Shown piece by piece: positions 52,191 through 61,113 of a stretch of DNA of 64,000 nucleotides. Each line of letters begins with the position of its first letter. The first letter of the stretch is position 1. The stretch comes from Bacteroidota bacterium (GTDB taxonomy: Bacteria > Bacteroidota > Bacteroidia > Chitinophagales > Chitinophagaceae). Below the pieces are notes generated by a model. That model worked only from the letters and a program-made list of their open reading frames with translations, did not search any database and was not told the DNA's origin. Both the position numbers and the translations under genes were made by a program. The stretch covers positions 124,001 through 188,000 of the forward strand of contig VGFK01000002.1 of the NCBI GenBank assembly GCA_016868895.1. Reading direction: 5' to 3'.

Positions 52191-53387
52191 ATGATCTACC
52201 GGTTATCTGGATATATTCAGCACTATGATTGGGGAGGAAGCGATTTTATAGCAGAAAAACTACAGCTTGAGAACCCTGAGCGACTCCCTTTTGCCGAATA
52301 TTGGCTGGGTGTGCATCCGGGTGGTGCTACTGCTGTACATCTCGACAATCACGCGCATACTACACTTGCTTCACTGGTTGCATCGGATAAACTCAAGTAC
52401 CTGGGGCAAGCGGTTGTCGACCGCTTCAATGGATTACCGTATCTCTTAAAAGTATTGGATGTTAAAGATATGCTGAGTATACAGGTGCATCCAAGCATAG
52501 ATAGGGCAATCACCGGGTTTGCACATGAAAATGAAAAACAGATTCCGTTAAATGCTCCAGAGCGTTCTTTTCGTGATCAAAACCATAAGCCAGAGGTAAT
52601 GGTGGCCTTAAGTGAATTTTGGCTTTTGCACGGATTTGCAGCAGATATTTCATCCCGACTACAGGCCTTTTCTTTTTTACACCCATTTCAGGAATCCTAT
52701 TCGACTGGCGGATTGGTGTCCTTGTTTTCAACTGTAATGTCCAATGCATTTCCCGCCGCAAATCAACGGTTACTGAGGCATTTGGATGAAATTATTCCTT
52801 TGTATGCCACTGGCAAGCTGGATAAACAATCCCCTGATTTTTGGTCGGCCCGCGCTTTCCAAACGTTTAGTAAAAATGGTCACATCGATGCTGGTCTTTT
52901 CTGTATTTACCTGATGAACCTCGTTCACCTCAAGCCCGGGGAGGGCATTTATCAACCCTCGGGTATTTTGCATGCGTACTTAGAGGGACAAAACATTGAG
53001 TTGATGTCCAATTCGGATAATGTGCTCAGGGCTGGACTTACCACTAAGCACATCAACTCCGAGGCATTGATTCAAAATACTCGTTTTGTAGAGACAATTC
53101 CTCAAGTTCTCCCAAAAAGCATAAACAAAACGGATGGTGTACTGCGCTTACCAGTTGATGATTTCAGTTTACGCACCCTTGAGCTGGGCCATAACAGCTC
53201 CCACAGCATGGAGAGCGAATTTCCATCGATCGCATTGTTGCTTTCTGGAAATGCACGCTGGTCTTCGGAAGGCAGCGGAACCATCCCTACAACAGGACTC
53301 TCTGCCATGTTCATCCCCGCCCAAACTGATTGGCAGATAGAGGTTGATCATCTAGCTCAATTGTTCATTGCCAGTCTGCCGTCCTGA
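52191..53387 (+). CDS. manA: Mannose-6-phosphate isomerase, class I
   Basis: Zinc enzyme interconverting fructose 6-phosphate and mannose 6-phosphate, 398 aa. YDWGGSDFIAEKL near the start. LSIQVHPSIDRA and DQNHKPEVMVAL hold the zinc ligands. GEGIYQPSGILHAYLEGQNIEL and SDNVLRAGLTTKHIN give the remaining His and the catalytic Arg. Full length. Feeds GDP-mannose or sugar-nucleotide synthesis. TACCTTCG about 38 bases upstream is a weak -7 candidate. Confidence 0.93.
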   Translation: MIYRLSGYIQHYDWGGSDFIAEKLQLENPERLPFAEYWLGVHPGGATAVHLDNHAHTTLASLVASDKLKYLGQAVVDRFNGLPYLLKVLDVKDMLSIQVHPSIDRAITGFAHENEKQIPLNAPERSFRDQNHKPEVMVALSEFWLLHGFAADISSRLQAFSFLHPFQESYSTGGLVSLFSTVMSNAFPAANQRLLRHLDEIIPLYATGKLDKQSPDFWSARAFQTFSKNGHIDAGLFCIYLMNLVHLKPGEGIYQPSGILHAYLEGQNIELMSNSDNVLRAGLTTKHINSEALIQNTRFVETIPQVLPKSINKTDGVLRLPVDDFSLRTLELGHNSSHSMESEFPSIALLLSGNARWSSEGSGTIPTTGLSAMFIPAQTDWQIEVDHLAQLFIASLPS

Positions 53388-53449
53388 TGGGTTGGATGGT
53401 GTGGAGAAATTGGTCAGTTTTTCGGCTGAATGGATGCGGGAATTATTGT

Positions 53450-53457
53450 TATTTTTG
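53450..53457 (+). promoter_or_regulatory. -7 element of the DUF6580-like gene
   Basis: TATTTTTG, exact consensus, 14 bases before the ATG at 53472. No good -33 element. Favours that ATG over an upstream in-frame one at 53430. Confidence 0.35.
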
Positions 53458-53471
53458 CTCAAATAATTTGC

Positions 53472-54023
53472 ATGAAGGTGACTAAACACACATGGATCTC
53501 TTTTGCCTTGTTGATCCTGATCGCTGCCCTCTACAGAGCCATACCGGGTCGCCCATGGGGATTTGCTCCACAATTGGCCATGGCAGTGTTTGGAGGAGCA
53601 GTGCTTTCCCGTAAACTTTCCTTTATCCTCCCGTTGTTGTCTATGTTACTTTCCGATGCGCTCTACCAATTGCTCTACATCAATGGAATGACACCCATCC
53701 AGGGATTTTATGATGAGATGTGGATGAATTATATCTTGATCCTCTCAATGACTTCGATTGGCTTTTTTACAAATCCCACACGGATAGTATCCATTGCAAA
53801 AGGGTCACTGATTGCTCCAACGCTCTACTTTTTCATTTCCAATTCGTTGACCTGGCTGGGAAATGACGGATATCACCGCTCGCGTGATGTTTTCGGGTAT
53901 ATACAAACCATGATCGATGGTATACCGTTCTATACCAATAGCCTTATTGCTACCTACGTTTTCTCTGCTGTTTTATTTGGAGCATATGGGTGGGCTGCAA
54001 AGCTTAGCCTTCGATGGAGCTAA
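53472..54023 (+). CDS. DUF6580-like membrane protein
   Basis: A 183-aa protein with about five membrane helices. The N-terminal pattern ALYRAIPGRPWGFAPQLAMAVFGGAV and the later SLTWLGNDGYHRS and GIPFYTNSLIATYVFSAVLFG match a family of putative transport (ECF-like S component) proteins. Substrate unknown. The ATG at 53472 is chosen from the first helix and the -7 element. It overlaps the convergent rnhA 3' end by 20 bases. Confidence 0.75.
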   Translation: MKVTKHTWISFALLILIAALYRAIPGRPWGFAPQLAMAVFGGAVLSRKLSFILPLLSMLLSDALYQLLYINGMTPIQGFYDEMWMNYILILSMTSIGFFTNPTRIVSIAKGSLIAPTLYFFISNSLTWLGNDGYHRSRDVFGYIQTMIDGIPFYTNSLIATYVFSAVLFGAYGWAAKLSLRWS

Positions 54024-54480
54024 TATAGCCACTGTCTTCTAACAAATCATTGCCGTCTGCTGCTGCAGTAGCCAACTCATCGCATCGTTGATTGTAGGGA
54101 TTAGTGGAATGCCCCTTTACCCAAATGAATTCAATGCGGTGCTGTTTGGAAAGAGCATGGTAACGCAACCACAGGTCCTTATTTTTTTTCCCACCTTTAA
54201 AATCAGTCGCCACCCATTTATCCAACCATTTTTCCATTACTGCCTGCACCACGTATTTGCTATCGGAATAAATTTCAATGTGGAGGCCGATTCTGTTCAG
54301 CGATTCCAATGCAACAATCACAGAAAGCAATTCCATGCGGTTATTGGTGGTGCGTTTGTATCCCTGTGAAATTTCCTTGGATTGACCTTTCCAGATGAGC
54401 AGGCATCCATAACCGCCTTTTCCGGGATTCCCTCTGGCTGCGCCATCGGTATAAATAGTCAATCCATCGTTGTTGATCAT
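54004..54480 (-). CDS. rnhA: Ribonuclease HI
   Basis: Cleaves RNA in RNA-DNA hybrids, 158 aa. The four acidic metal ligands are in IYTDGAARGNPG, NRMELLSVIVALES, IYSDSKYVVQAV and NQRCDELATAAA, and the catalytic His in KGHSTNPYN. Complete. It overlaps the pyk end by 4 bases, so it is expressed from the pfkA-pyk unit. Confidence 0.95.
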   Translation of the reverse strand: MINNDGLTIYTDGAARGNPGKGGYGCLLIWKGQSKEISQGYKRTTNNRMELLSVIVALESLNRIGLHIEIYSDSKYVVQAVMEKWLDKWVATDFKGGKKNKDLWLRYHALSKQHRIEFIWVKGHSTNPYNQRCDELATAAADGNDLLEDSGYISSIEG

Positions 54481-55967
54481 TCCACGATGCTTACCTTGAT
54501 GGTATTGGTGGGAAGGTGCAGTTCAACAGGCGTACTTCCAGTATGCACAATGACTTCCCCCCGGGTAACAAAGCCCCGTTCGCGCAGGATATGTATCTGA
54601 TCAGCGATTATCTGATCATAGCCTTCCTCCTCTTCGTAAAAGAATGCTCGTACTCCCCAGCTGAGGCTGAGCTGGTTGACCAAACTTCTTTCTTTGGTGA
54701 AGACATAGATATACGACTTTGGTCGGTAACTGCAAATGGTGAATGCAGTGTACCCCGACTGCGTCATACCGATCAATGCATCTGCATTGGTGCTTTCAGC
54801 CAGTTTGCAAGCGTTGAAACAAACTGCATCGCTGATATACGAAGGTGAATGGGGAAGGGGGTTGATGTCTTCTTCTCTATTGAAGCGGTATTCTGATTTT
54901 TCGGCTTCAATGATGATTTTGCGCATGGTTTCCACTACCAGCGTTGGGTGTTTTCCTATAGCGGTCTCTCCGCTCAACATAACAGCATCTGCTCCTTCCA
55001 AAACGGCATTGGCGACGTCAGTACTCTCACTTCGATTGGGTTTTACCCGATCAATCATGCTTTCCATCATCTGTGTAGCGACAATAACCGGCTTGGCACG
55101 ATGCAGGCACATGCGGATAATTTTACGCTGCACAAGTGGAACACGTTCTATGGGAATCTCTACACCAAGGTCTCCACGGGCGATCATGACGCCGTCCGAT
55201 TCCAAAATGATATCCCTCAGATTTTCCAATGCTTCCGGCATCTCAATCTTGGCAATGACTTTGGTTTTACTGCTTTGACTGGACAAGATTCCTTTTATGC
55301 CAATGATGTCGTCTACCTTTCTAACAAAGGAGAGTGCAACCCAATCAAGCTTTTCCTGAAGGATAAAATCCAAATCATTCAAGTCTTTTTCTGTGAGTGC
55401 AGGCAGTGAAATTTTAGTATCCGGAAGATTCAGTCCTTTTTTGGACGAAATGATGCCTCCGAGTTTTACGCGAACCCGAACATCTCCATTTGAAAGGATT
55501 TGTTCAACGCTCACCTCAATTTTTCCATCATCAATCATGATGGTATTGCCTACTTGCACATCTCCGGCAAGATTTGGATAGGATACATAAATCTTTTCTT
55601 TATTGCCTACTACTTTTTCATTCGAAAGCGTAAGCAGATCTCCTTCAACAACCGGGAGCGAATTGTTTTCGATTTCCCCCACCCGCAGTTTTGGTCCTTG
55701 GAGGTCTCCCAAAATGGCTATGTTGTAGGGTTCGGTACTGTTAATTTTTCGAATGTGGTCAATGATTTTTTTCTTATCCTCATGCGACCCATGCGAAAAA
55801 TTGAGCCGAAAAACATTCACTCCAGCTTTCACCAGTGCCAGCAACTGGTCAAACGATTCGCAGGCTGGACCTACGGTAGCCACAATTTTAGTGCGGTGGA
55901 TGGAATGCTCGTTCCCTGCTTGATTGTTCATTTCGGAGTGAAAGTATTTACCAATGTTTTTGCTCAT
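54477..55967 (-). CDS. pyk: Pyruvate kinase
   Basis: Final glycolytic step (PEP + ADP to pyruvate + ATP), 496 aa. RTKIVATVGPACES, FRLNFSHGSHEDK, LGDLQGPKLRVGE, AKIEMPEAL, MIARGDLGVEIP and KPVIVATQMMESM are all present. The C-terminal allosteric domain ends HTGSTPVEL. The start could be Met13 (55931) instead, since residues 1-12 are not conserved. Fourteen bases after pfkA. Confidence 0.96.
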   Translation of the reverse strand: MSKNIGKYFHSEMNNQAGNEHSIHRTKIVATVGPACESFDQLLALVKAGVNVFRLNFSHGSHEDKKKIIDHIRKINSTEPYNIAILGDLQGPKLRVGEIENNSLPVVEGDLLTLSNEKVVGNKEKIYVSYPNLAGDVQVGNTIMIDDGKIEVSVEQILSNGDVRVRVKLGGIISSKKGLNLPDTKISLPALTEKDLNDLDFILQEKLDWVALSFVRKVDDIIGIKGILSSQSSKTKVIAKIEMPEALENLRDIILESDGVMIARGDLGVEIPIERVPLVQRKIIRMCLHRAKPVIVATQMMESMIDRVKPNRSESTDVANAVLEGADAVMLSGETAIGKHPTLVVETMRKIIIEAEKSEYRFNREEDINPLPHSPSYISDAVCFNACKLAESTNADALIGMTQSGYTAFTICSYRPKSYIYVFTKERSLVNQLSLSWGVRAFFYEEEEGYDQIIADQIHILRERGFVTRGEVIVHTGSTPVELHLPTNTIKVSIVE

Positions 55968-55981
55968 GTGACCGGGTTATA

Positions 55982-56965
55982 TTAGCTCGCCAGGATCTTC
56001 ACTATTTTAAGCCACTCCTCGCTGATGCGTTGCTTGGCCTTTATGGCTTTATCCAAAGGCGTAAAATGCATTTTGTTGTTCACGATACCAACCATTACAT
56101 TCGGTCGCCCCTCCAGCAAGCATTCTACAGCAGAGTAGCCCATGCGACTGGCAATGAGCCTGTCCATGCTGCTGGGAGAACCTCCTCGCTGAATATGACC
56201 TAAAATCGCAACGCGAATATCAAACCCGGGAATGTGTTCTTTGATCAAAGTGGCCAAATCATTTCCTCCTCCAAAATCATCTCCCTCGGCCACTACGACG
56301 ATATTCACCAGCTTTCTTCTCTTTTCTTTTTCTGTCAATGAAGCCAACACGGCCTCCACATCGGTCTTTTTCTCCGGAATGAGGATGTGCTCTGCACCTG
56401 TTCCTATCCCACTGTGCAAGGCGATGTATCCGGCATCCCTGCCCATGACCTCCACAATGAACAGCCGATCGTGTGCATCTGCTGTATCACGGATTTTATC
56501 GATGGCCTCAATTGCCGTATTCACGGCAGTATCAAATCCTATTGTGAAATCCGTTCCGGCAATATCCTTGTCAATTGTTCCGGGTATTCCAATGCAAGGG
56601 ATGTCGAATTCATTGGAAAAGATTTGCGCGCCTTTGAACGATCCGTCGCCACCGATTATGACCAGTCCGTTGATTCCGTGGCTTTTTATATTTTTATACG
56701 CTTTTTTTCTTCCTTCAGGAGTGAGGAACTCTTTGCATCGGGCTGTTTTGAGGATGGTTCCACCACGCTGGATGATGTTGGCGACACTTCTGGATTCCAA
56801 ACGCTGGATATCGTTATCAATCATGCCCGAGTAGCCCCGGGTTATTCCGTAAACCTCGAGCCCATGAAAAATACCTGTTCTGACAACCGCCCTGATACAG
56901 GCGTTCATTCCGGGAGCATCTCCGCCAGAAGTCAATACTCCTATTTTAGTTACTTTTTTTGCCAT
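55982..56965 (-). CDS. pfkA: ATP-dependent 6-phosphofructokinase
   Basis: Committed glycolytic step, 327 aa. GGDAPGMNACIRA, GGDGSFKGA (Gly-Gly-Asp-Gly marks ATP rather than pyrophosphate use), PGTIDKDIAGTD with the catalytic Asp, VEVMGRDAGYIAL and GHIQRGGSPS are present. First gene of pfkA-pyk-rnhA. A -7 element lies about 70 bases upstream. Confidence 0.95.
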   Translation of the reverse strand: MAKKVTKIGVLTSGGDAPGMNACIRAVVRTGIFHGLEVYGITRGYSGMIDNDIQRLESRSVANIIQRGGTILKTARCKEFLTPEGRKKAYKNIKSHGINGLVIIGGDGSFKGAQIFSNEFDIPCIGIPGTIDKDIAGTDFTIGFDTAVNTAIEAIDKIRDTADAHDRLFIVEVMGRDAGYIALHSGIGTGAEHILIPEKKTDVEAVLASLTEKEKRRKLVNIVVVAEGDDFGGGNDLATLIKEHIPGFDIRVAILGHIQRGGSPSSMDRLIASRMGYSAVECLLEGRPNVMVGIVNNKMHFTPLDKAIKAKQRISEEWLKIVKILAS

Positions 56966-57034
56966 TTTTTCCGTTCTAGTCTAATTGGTTGTTAGGCAAG
57001 CAGGATAAGGGTGTTTTCAGCGGTGTAACGGTCG

Positions 57035-57042
57035 CAAATCTA
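57035..57042 (-). promoter_or_regulatory. -7 element of the pfkA-pyk-rnhA unit
   Basis: Minus-strand TAGATTTG, exact consensus, 69 bases upstream of the pfkA ATG. No -33 TTG at 19-21 bases. Confidence 0.35.
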
Positions 57043-57066
57043 ACGATTTATGACCAAAGAATGAGG

Positions 57067-57957
57067 TTAAAAAATCTCATGCAATGCCTGGATAAACGGG
57101 GTGGGGGTGTATCCAAGCGACTTTCTGGCTTTTTCTATGCTGAACCCTGTTTTTTGGGGACGTTTACCAATTTGAGAAAATGTACTGGCATCCACGGGTT
57201 GGAGTAAATCCGTATTCAGTTGCAGATGATTCGCTACGCACAGTGCCATCTCGTAAGGGGTATATCGCTCCAATCCGGAAATATGAAAGATGCCCTGTGC
57301 TCCTTTTTCTGCTGCCAGCAGAATGCCGTTGACAAGATCGGGTATATACGTGGGTGTCCGGATTTGATCGTGGACCACCTGTAAGGGGTGATTGGCTTCT
57401 AGATTTTCCTTTACCCAATGAATAAAACTGCTACGGTTCATCGCGCCCTTTTTTCCGTATAACAATATTGTTCGGATGATGCACCAATGCAGTCCACTGT
57501 TCATCACATGCAGCTCAGCCAGTTCTTTTGTTTGTCCATAGTAATTGACGGGCGCTGTTTGATCAGTTTCTTTATACGGACCATCCTCCCCGCTGAATAC
57601 AAAATCAGTTGACAGATAACAAAAACGTGCGTTGATTTCACCGGCTGCTTTTAATAAATGTTCTGTCCCTTCTACATTGACCTTAAAACAGATGCTTTTC
57701 TTTTGCTCGCATTCATCAACCTGCGTCATGGCTGCACCATGAATGATCAGATCCGGATGGAACGATTGGAACACGGATTCGACTTCCTGCACGTTGGTAA
57801 TGTCCAGCGAACAATGCGTTACGCGATCATGAAAAAACGATAAGGGAAGACGGTTGGAACCTTTTGATGTGGCACAAACCGTATGATGGGAAACAGACAG
57901 CTGCTCAGTCAGCCAAGAGCCGACCATGCCATTGCAACCGGTCAGAAGGATTCTCAT
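57067..57957 (-). CDS. dTDP-4-dehydrorhamnose reductase-like SDR
   Basis: A 296-aa extended SDR of the RmlD group. LLTGCNGMVGSWL at residues 3-15 binds the nucleotide. YLSTDFVFSGEDGPYKE and the Tyr-x3-Lys in NYYGQTKELAE are catalytic. RTPTYIPDLVNGI and GIFHISGLERY resemble RmlD substrate-binding regions. rmlA, B and C are not nearby, so the sugar substrate is uncertain. Third gene after dcd and the CrtA-like gene, 10 bases downstream. Confidence 0.8.
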   Translation of the reverse strand: MRILLTGCNGMVGSWLTEQLSVSHHTVCATSKGSNRLPLSFFHDRVTHCSLDITNVQEVESVFQSFHPDLIIHGAAMTQVDECEQKKSICFKVNVEGTEHLLKAAGEINARFCYLSTDFVFSGEDGPYKETDQTAPVNYYGQTKELAELHVMNSGLHWCIIRTILLYGKKGAMNRSSFIHWVKENLEANHPLQVVHDQIRTPTYIPDLVNGILLAAEKGAQGIFHISGLERYTPYEMALCVANHLQLNTDLLQPVDASTFSQIGKRPQKTGFSIEKARKSLGYTPTPFIQALHEIF

Positions 57958-57967
57958 GGGTGAAACA

Positions 57968-58702
57968 CTACTCCAAATGTACGCTTTCCCAGTTCACTTT
58001 GAATCGAAGAAACATATCCTCGGCATACCAGTTGTCTTTTCGTGTCTTTTTGATGACTTCCTTGTGCTCAATTTTTTTGTAGGCAAATTCCTGCATGGCC
58101 TCCATCGACTCCCACATGCTGAACGTCGCTTGCTTGACAAATGGAATTTCTCCAATTCCTACCGAATACTGTAGTCCTTGTGCGTGGTCCATTTTTTTTG
58201 CTACGATGGGGACTGCTTTCCAGAAGGCTATCAAGGAGCGCAACCGTATGGTGGCTCTTGTCAGAACAGCCACTCGATCGGTGGGCTGAAGTGAAAAGGT
58301 ATGCGAAGGATGAAGAAAGGTGGTTCCATCCCAGCTGCCGTGCCCTTGCACGGGTGTAAGTCCAATGATACGGATGGAAACGCTGAACAGTTTTAGCCAG
58401 CCACGAATGAAAAATCCCAGAAGGGCAATACCGCGGTTATCTTCAGGATCCAGCCATTGTTGTTTTGCGAATACCATGATGGACCATTGTTGAAGATCGG
58501 GTGTCAAATCAAAAGTTCCATTTTTTCCGCATCCCATCAATTTATAAAATGTAATTTTTTTATTGAGGAAGAGGGGGATATGGAAAACCGCCATAGAGAG
58601 AAGACCAAGGAAAAAGAGCAATGTGGGATAGCGGACCACAACCAGCAAGCAGTGCAAGGGTTGTGCAGATGGATCCGGGTGAGTTAGAATTTGTTTTTCC
58701 AC
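57968..58702 (-). CDS. Spheroidene monooxygenase (CrtA)-like protein
   Basis: A 244-aa protein matching, from memory, the CrtA family: an N-terminal hydrophobic helix (LLFFLGLLSMAVFHIPLFL), FYKLMGCGKNGTFDLTP, the VLTRATIRLRSLIAFWKAVP segment, IGIGEIPFVKQATFSMWES and a C-terminal DNWYAEDMFLRF. In phototrophs CrtA oxidises carotenoids at C-2. No other carotenoid genes are in the window, so the role is open. Its start overlaps the dcd 3' end by 19 bases. Confidence 0.72.
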   Translation of the reverse strand: MEKQILTHPDPSAQPLHCLLVVVRYPTLLFFLGLLSMAVFHIPLFLNKKITFYKLMGCGKNGTFDLTPDLQQWSIMVFAKQQWLDPEDNRGIALLGFFIRGWLKLFSVSIRIIGLTPVQGHGSWDGTTFLHPSHTFSLQPTDRVAVLTRATIRLRSLIAFWKAVPIVAKKMDHAQGLQYSVGIGEIPFVKQATFSMWESMEAMQEFAYKKIEHKEVIKKTRKDNWYAEDMFLRFKVNWESVHLE

Positions 58703-59220
58703 ATCATGCTTTCAATCGGTCGATCAGGCTGACCGCTGTATTTGGCGTTGGATTTCTGATTGTACTTGGTTTTGATCTCGCCCTCTACAGGGAAATAGAT
58801 CAATTGTCCAATCGGCATTCCGTGGTATACCTTTACCGGTTGCTTTACAGAAATTTCCAGGGTCCAATTGCCGCAAAAACCTACGTCGCCTTTACCGGCC
58901 GTTGCATGGATGTCGATGCCAAGTCGACCGGTTGACGATTTCCCTTCCAGAAAGGGCACATGCTCATGGGTCTCAGTATATTCCAGTGTAACGCCCAGAT
59001 AGAAAATGTGTGGGTATAATACAAACCCATCATCTGGAATTTCAAAGTACTCTATTTGATTGTGTACTTTGGCATCCAGAATGTGATTTGTATACGTAGC
59101 CAGGTATTTCCCCAGGTGAACATCATACGAATTGCTTCCCAAGCATTCCTGATTGAAAGGAGCGATCTTGATGCTCCCTTTTTCCATTTCTTCTAAAATT
59201 CGCAGATCAGACAGTATCAT
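58684..59220 (-). CDS. dcd: dCTP deaminase
   Basis: Makes dUTP from dCTP for thymidylate synthesis, 178 aa. FNQECLGSNSYDVHLG, LYPHIFYLGVTLEYTE, the substrate loop LEGKSSTGRLGIDIHATAG with the catalytic Glu region and PIGQLIYF are present. This form could be dCTP deaminase or the bifunctional deaminase/dUTPase, which the sequence does not separate. Starts the unit dcd-CrtA-like-RmlD-like. Confidence 0.92.
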   Translation of the reverse strand: MILSDLRILEEMEKGSIKIAPFNQECLGSNSYDVHLGKYLATYTNHILDAKVHNQIEYFEIPDDGFVLYPHIFYLGVTLEYTETHEHVPFLEGKSSTGRLGIDIHATAGKGDVGFCGNWTLEISVKQPVKVYHGMPIGQLIYFPVEGEIKTKYNQKSNAKYSGQPDRPIESMMWKNKF

Positions 59221-59314
59221 TCTTTAATTTATTGGAGTCCCGAAATTCGCGATTGAGTCAGATCACAATGATAAAGTTTTTCCACATAATGTAAACAGAC
59301 CACCGATATCCACT

Positions 59315-59322
59315 TATCTTTA
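59315..59322 (+). promoter_or_regulatory. -7 element abutting the phosphopantetheinyl transferase start
   Basis: TATCTTTA, one base off TAnnTTTG, three bases before the ATG at 59326. Predicts a leaderless mRNA if used. No convincing -33. Confidence 0.35.
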
Positions 59323-59325
59323 AGC

Positions 59326-59961
59326 ATGCCGGTTGTATGGACATCCCAATCCGATCAATTAAAAGTTGGCGTATGGATCCTTCGGGAACAGGAAGAAAAT
59401 TTTCTTTCTTTATCCTGGATGATCGACCAGCAACTGCCTGCGGGTCGACGATTGCAGCAATTGGCCTGCAGGGCGCTGCTGAAGGAATTGGATCCTGATT
59501 TTCCATTCCAGTCGTACAGCCTTGATCCACATGGCAAACCCTATTTGACCAATGGGTATTGCCATTTCAATCTATCGCATACATCCGATGCTGTCGCGGC
59601 AGTTATATCGTATGATTCTTCCGTTGGAATTGACCTCGAACGAATCAATGACCGTGTTATTCGCGTGCAAAAAAAATTTCTAAATGCTCCAGAGTTGTGT
59701 TTCATCGAATCGCAGGATCCCGCTCATCAAACTTCTTTCAGCACACTTTTTTGGAGCATCAAAGAAGCGCTTTACAAGTGGTGGGGAAGGGGCGGATTGG
59801 ACTTTAGTCGTGATATTCAGATTGATCCCTTTCAAGGATCTTTTCCGGATACACTGGACGTACGACTCACCCTAGTTCCTCAAATCCTGCTGAAAGTACA
59901 CTGCATTCAACTGCACGGTAACTGGGTGACCTACATTCACAATGAGTTGCCTGCTATTTAA
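59326..59961 (+). CDS. 4'-phosphopantetheinyl transferase (Sfp type)
   Basis: Attaches phosphopantetheine from CoA to carrier proteins, 211 aa. HGKPYL, FNLSHTSD, the metal motif VGIDLERI and FWSIKEALYKWWG are in the right order. Sfp-type enzymes serve acyl carrier protein, polyketide or peptide synthetases; no such cluster is nearby, so ACP is the likely target. Overlaps the convergent DUF2911 gene by 8 bases. Confidence 0.9.
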   Translation: MPVVWTSQSDQLKVGVWILREQEENFLSLSWMIDQQLPAGRRLQQLACRALLKELDPDFPFQSYSLDPHGKPYLTNGYCHFNLSHTSDAVAAVISYDSSVGIDLERINDRVIRVQKKFLNAPELCFIESQDPAHQTSFSTLFWSIKEALYKWWGRGGLDFSRDIQIDPFQGSFPDTLDVRLTLVPQILLKVHCIQLHGNWVTYIHNELPAI

Positions 59962-60787
59962 GCGATGCCTGAAGTTTTTCGTTCAGCGTCACGTAATCCG
60001 GATTTTTAGCCGCTTTCGCCAGATCCATTGATTTGGAAGAAGCAGACAGCGCATCAGATTTCTTACCCAGCAAGGAGAGACAACGCGCTTTTTGGTACCA
60101 TACCCAGTAGGCATTGGGATTTTGAGCAGTGGCCTTGTCCAGCCATTCTGCAGCCTTATTCAAGTCCTTGTTGTTGTCCATATAATACATAGCGGCATTG
60201 TAGTAAGGACGGTTGTCTGCATTCATCAGGTTGTCAATCTGTGCCATGATTTTTGTATCCAGGTCGACCTTGATGGGAAACGTGATCATTGTTTTTTCCC
60301 AGCTGATGGCCACATCAATTGCATTGGCCCGTGTATTTTCAAATGCTATCGTGAAGGTTTCCGCTGCAGTTGAAATGCTTGTGGGTTTTACCTTGATGCG
60401 CACCACGTCCTGCTCTGGCTTGTATGCAGACGGCGATGTTACGTCCAGCTGCTTGGATAGGATCACTACCCATTCTGTTTTGCCGGGGATGGACAACAAG
60501 CCGTATTTTCCGGGTGCCACTTTTTTGTCCCCGATGATTACTTCATCTGAAAATGTTAGCGTAGTGGCATTGTTTGCTCCAGTGCGCCAAACGGCATCGA
60601 AAGGCACCAAATCGCCAAATATGGCTCTTCCTTTTGCATTGGGTCGTGAGTAAGACAGCTCAATGGTTCCCAGTCCAAATTCTTGCCTAACCGTTTGAGT
60701 AGTTGATGCAGGAGGAACCCGAAGCGTTTGTGCTCTAACTCCGTTCACTAGCAGGAGAAGGGCGAGCGCAGAAATGATCTTTTTCAT
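59954..60787 (-). CDS. DUF2911-domain exported protein with TPR-like tail
   Basis: A 277-aa protein: signal peptide (1-19, ending GVRAQ), DUF2911 domain (RVPPASTTQTVRQEFGLG, LSYSRPNAKGRAIFGDLVP, WRTGANNATTLTFS) through about residue 175, then TPR-like helices (AAMYYMDNNKDLNKAAEWLDKA and WYQKARCLSLLGKKSDAL). Function unknown; common in Bacteroidota. It follows DUF3817 by 10 bases. Confidence 0.85.
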   Translation of the reverse strand: MKKIISALALLLLVNGVRAQTLRVPPASTTQTVRQEFGLGTIELSYSRPNAKGRAIFGDLVPFDAVWRTGANNATTLTFSDEVIIGDKKVAPGKYGLLSIPGKTEWVVILSKQLDVTSPSAYKPEQDVVRIKVKPTSISTAAETFTIAFENTRANAIDVAISWEKTMITFPIKVDLDTKIMAQIDNLMNADNRPYYNAAMYYMDNNKDLNKAAEWLDKATAQNPNAYWVWYQKARCLSLLGKKSDALSASSKSMDLAKAAKNPDYVTLNEKLQASLK

Positions 60788-60797
60788 ATGTATGTTT

Positions 60798-61091
60798 TTA
60801 ATTTAATTGTTTTTTCAATGTTGTATCAAACCAAAATGTTCCCAATGGCAGCCAGGCTGCAATAAATGCCTGTATAAACAGCTTAAATGGCCAATTGCAT
60901 TCATGTTTTACATAATAGGCCATTCCAACATAGGCTACAAACAACGCGCCATGTACCCACCCTACATAGGTTACTGCCAACGGCTGCCCCAACATGTACT
61001 TTAAGGGCATCGCAACCAATAATAAAATCAAAAACGAAATCCCTTCGGCAATTCCAATTTTTCTTAACCGGTTGATTAGTGCATTGTTCAT
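60798..61091 (-). CDS. DUF3817 small membrane protein
   Basis: A 97-aa protein with about three helices. RKIGIAEGISFLILLLVAMPLKY and YVGWVHGALFVAYVGMAYYV match the DUF3817 family, unknown function. The -7 element lies 5 bases before its ATG. Probably cotranscribed with DUF2911. Confidence 0.85.
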   Translation of the reverse strand: MNNALINRLRKIGIAEGISFLILLLVAMPLKYMLGQPLAVTYVGWVHGALFVAYVGMAYYVKHECNWPFKLFIQAFIAAWLPLGTFWFDTTLKKQLN

Positions 61092-61096
61092 GGCTG

Positions 61097-61104
61097 CAAA
61101 AGTA
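61097..61104 (-). promoter_or_regulatory. -7 element abutting the DUF3817 start
   Basis: Minus-strand TACTTTTG, exact consensus, five bases before the ATG at 61091. Predicts a very short or absent leader. No -33 TTG found. Confidence 0.4.
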
Positions 61105-61113
61105 AGGGGCTTT

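Noticed and set aside
59277-59286. DnaA-box-like TTTTTCCACA between dcd and the phosphopantetheinyl transferase gene, with similar copies near 58690 and 61927
   Set aside because: Only weak single boxes, two of them inside genes, with no AT-rich unwinding region or dnaA nearby, so there is no case for an origin.
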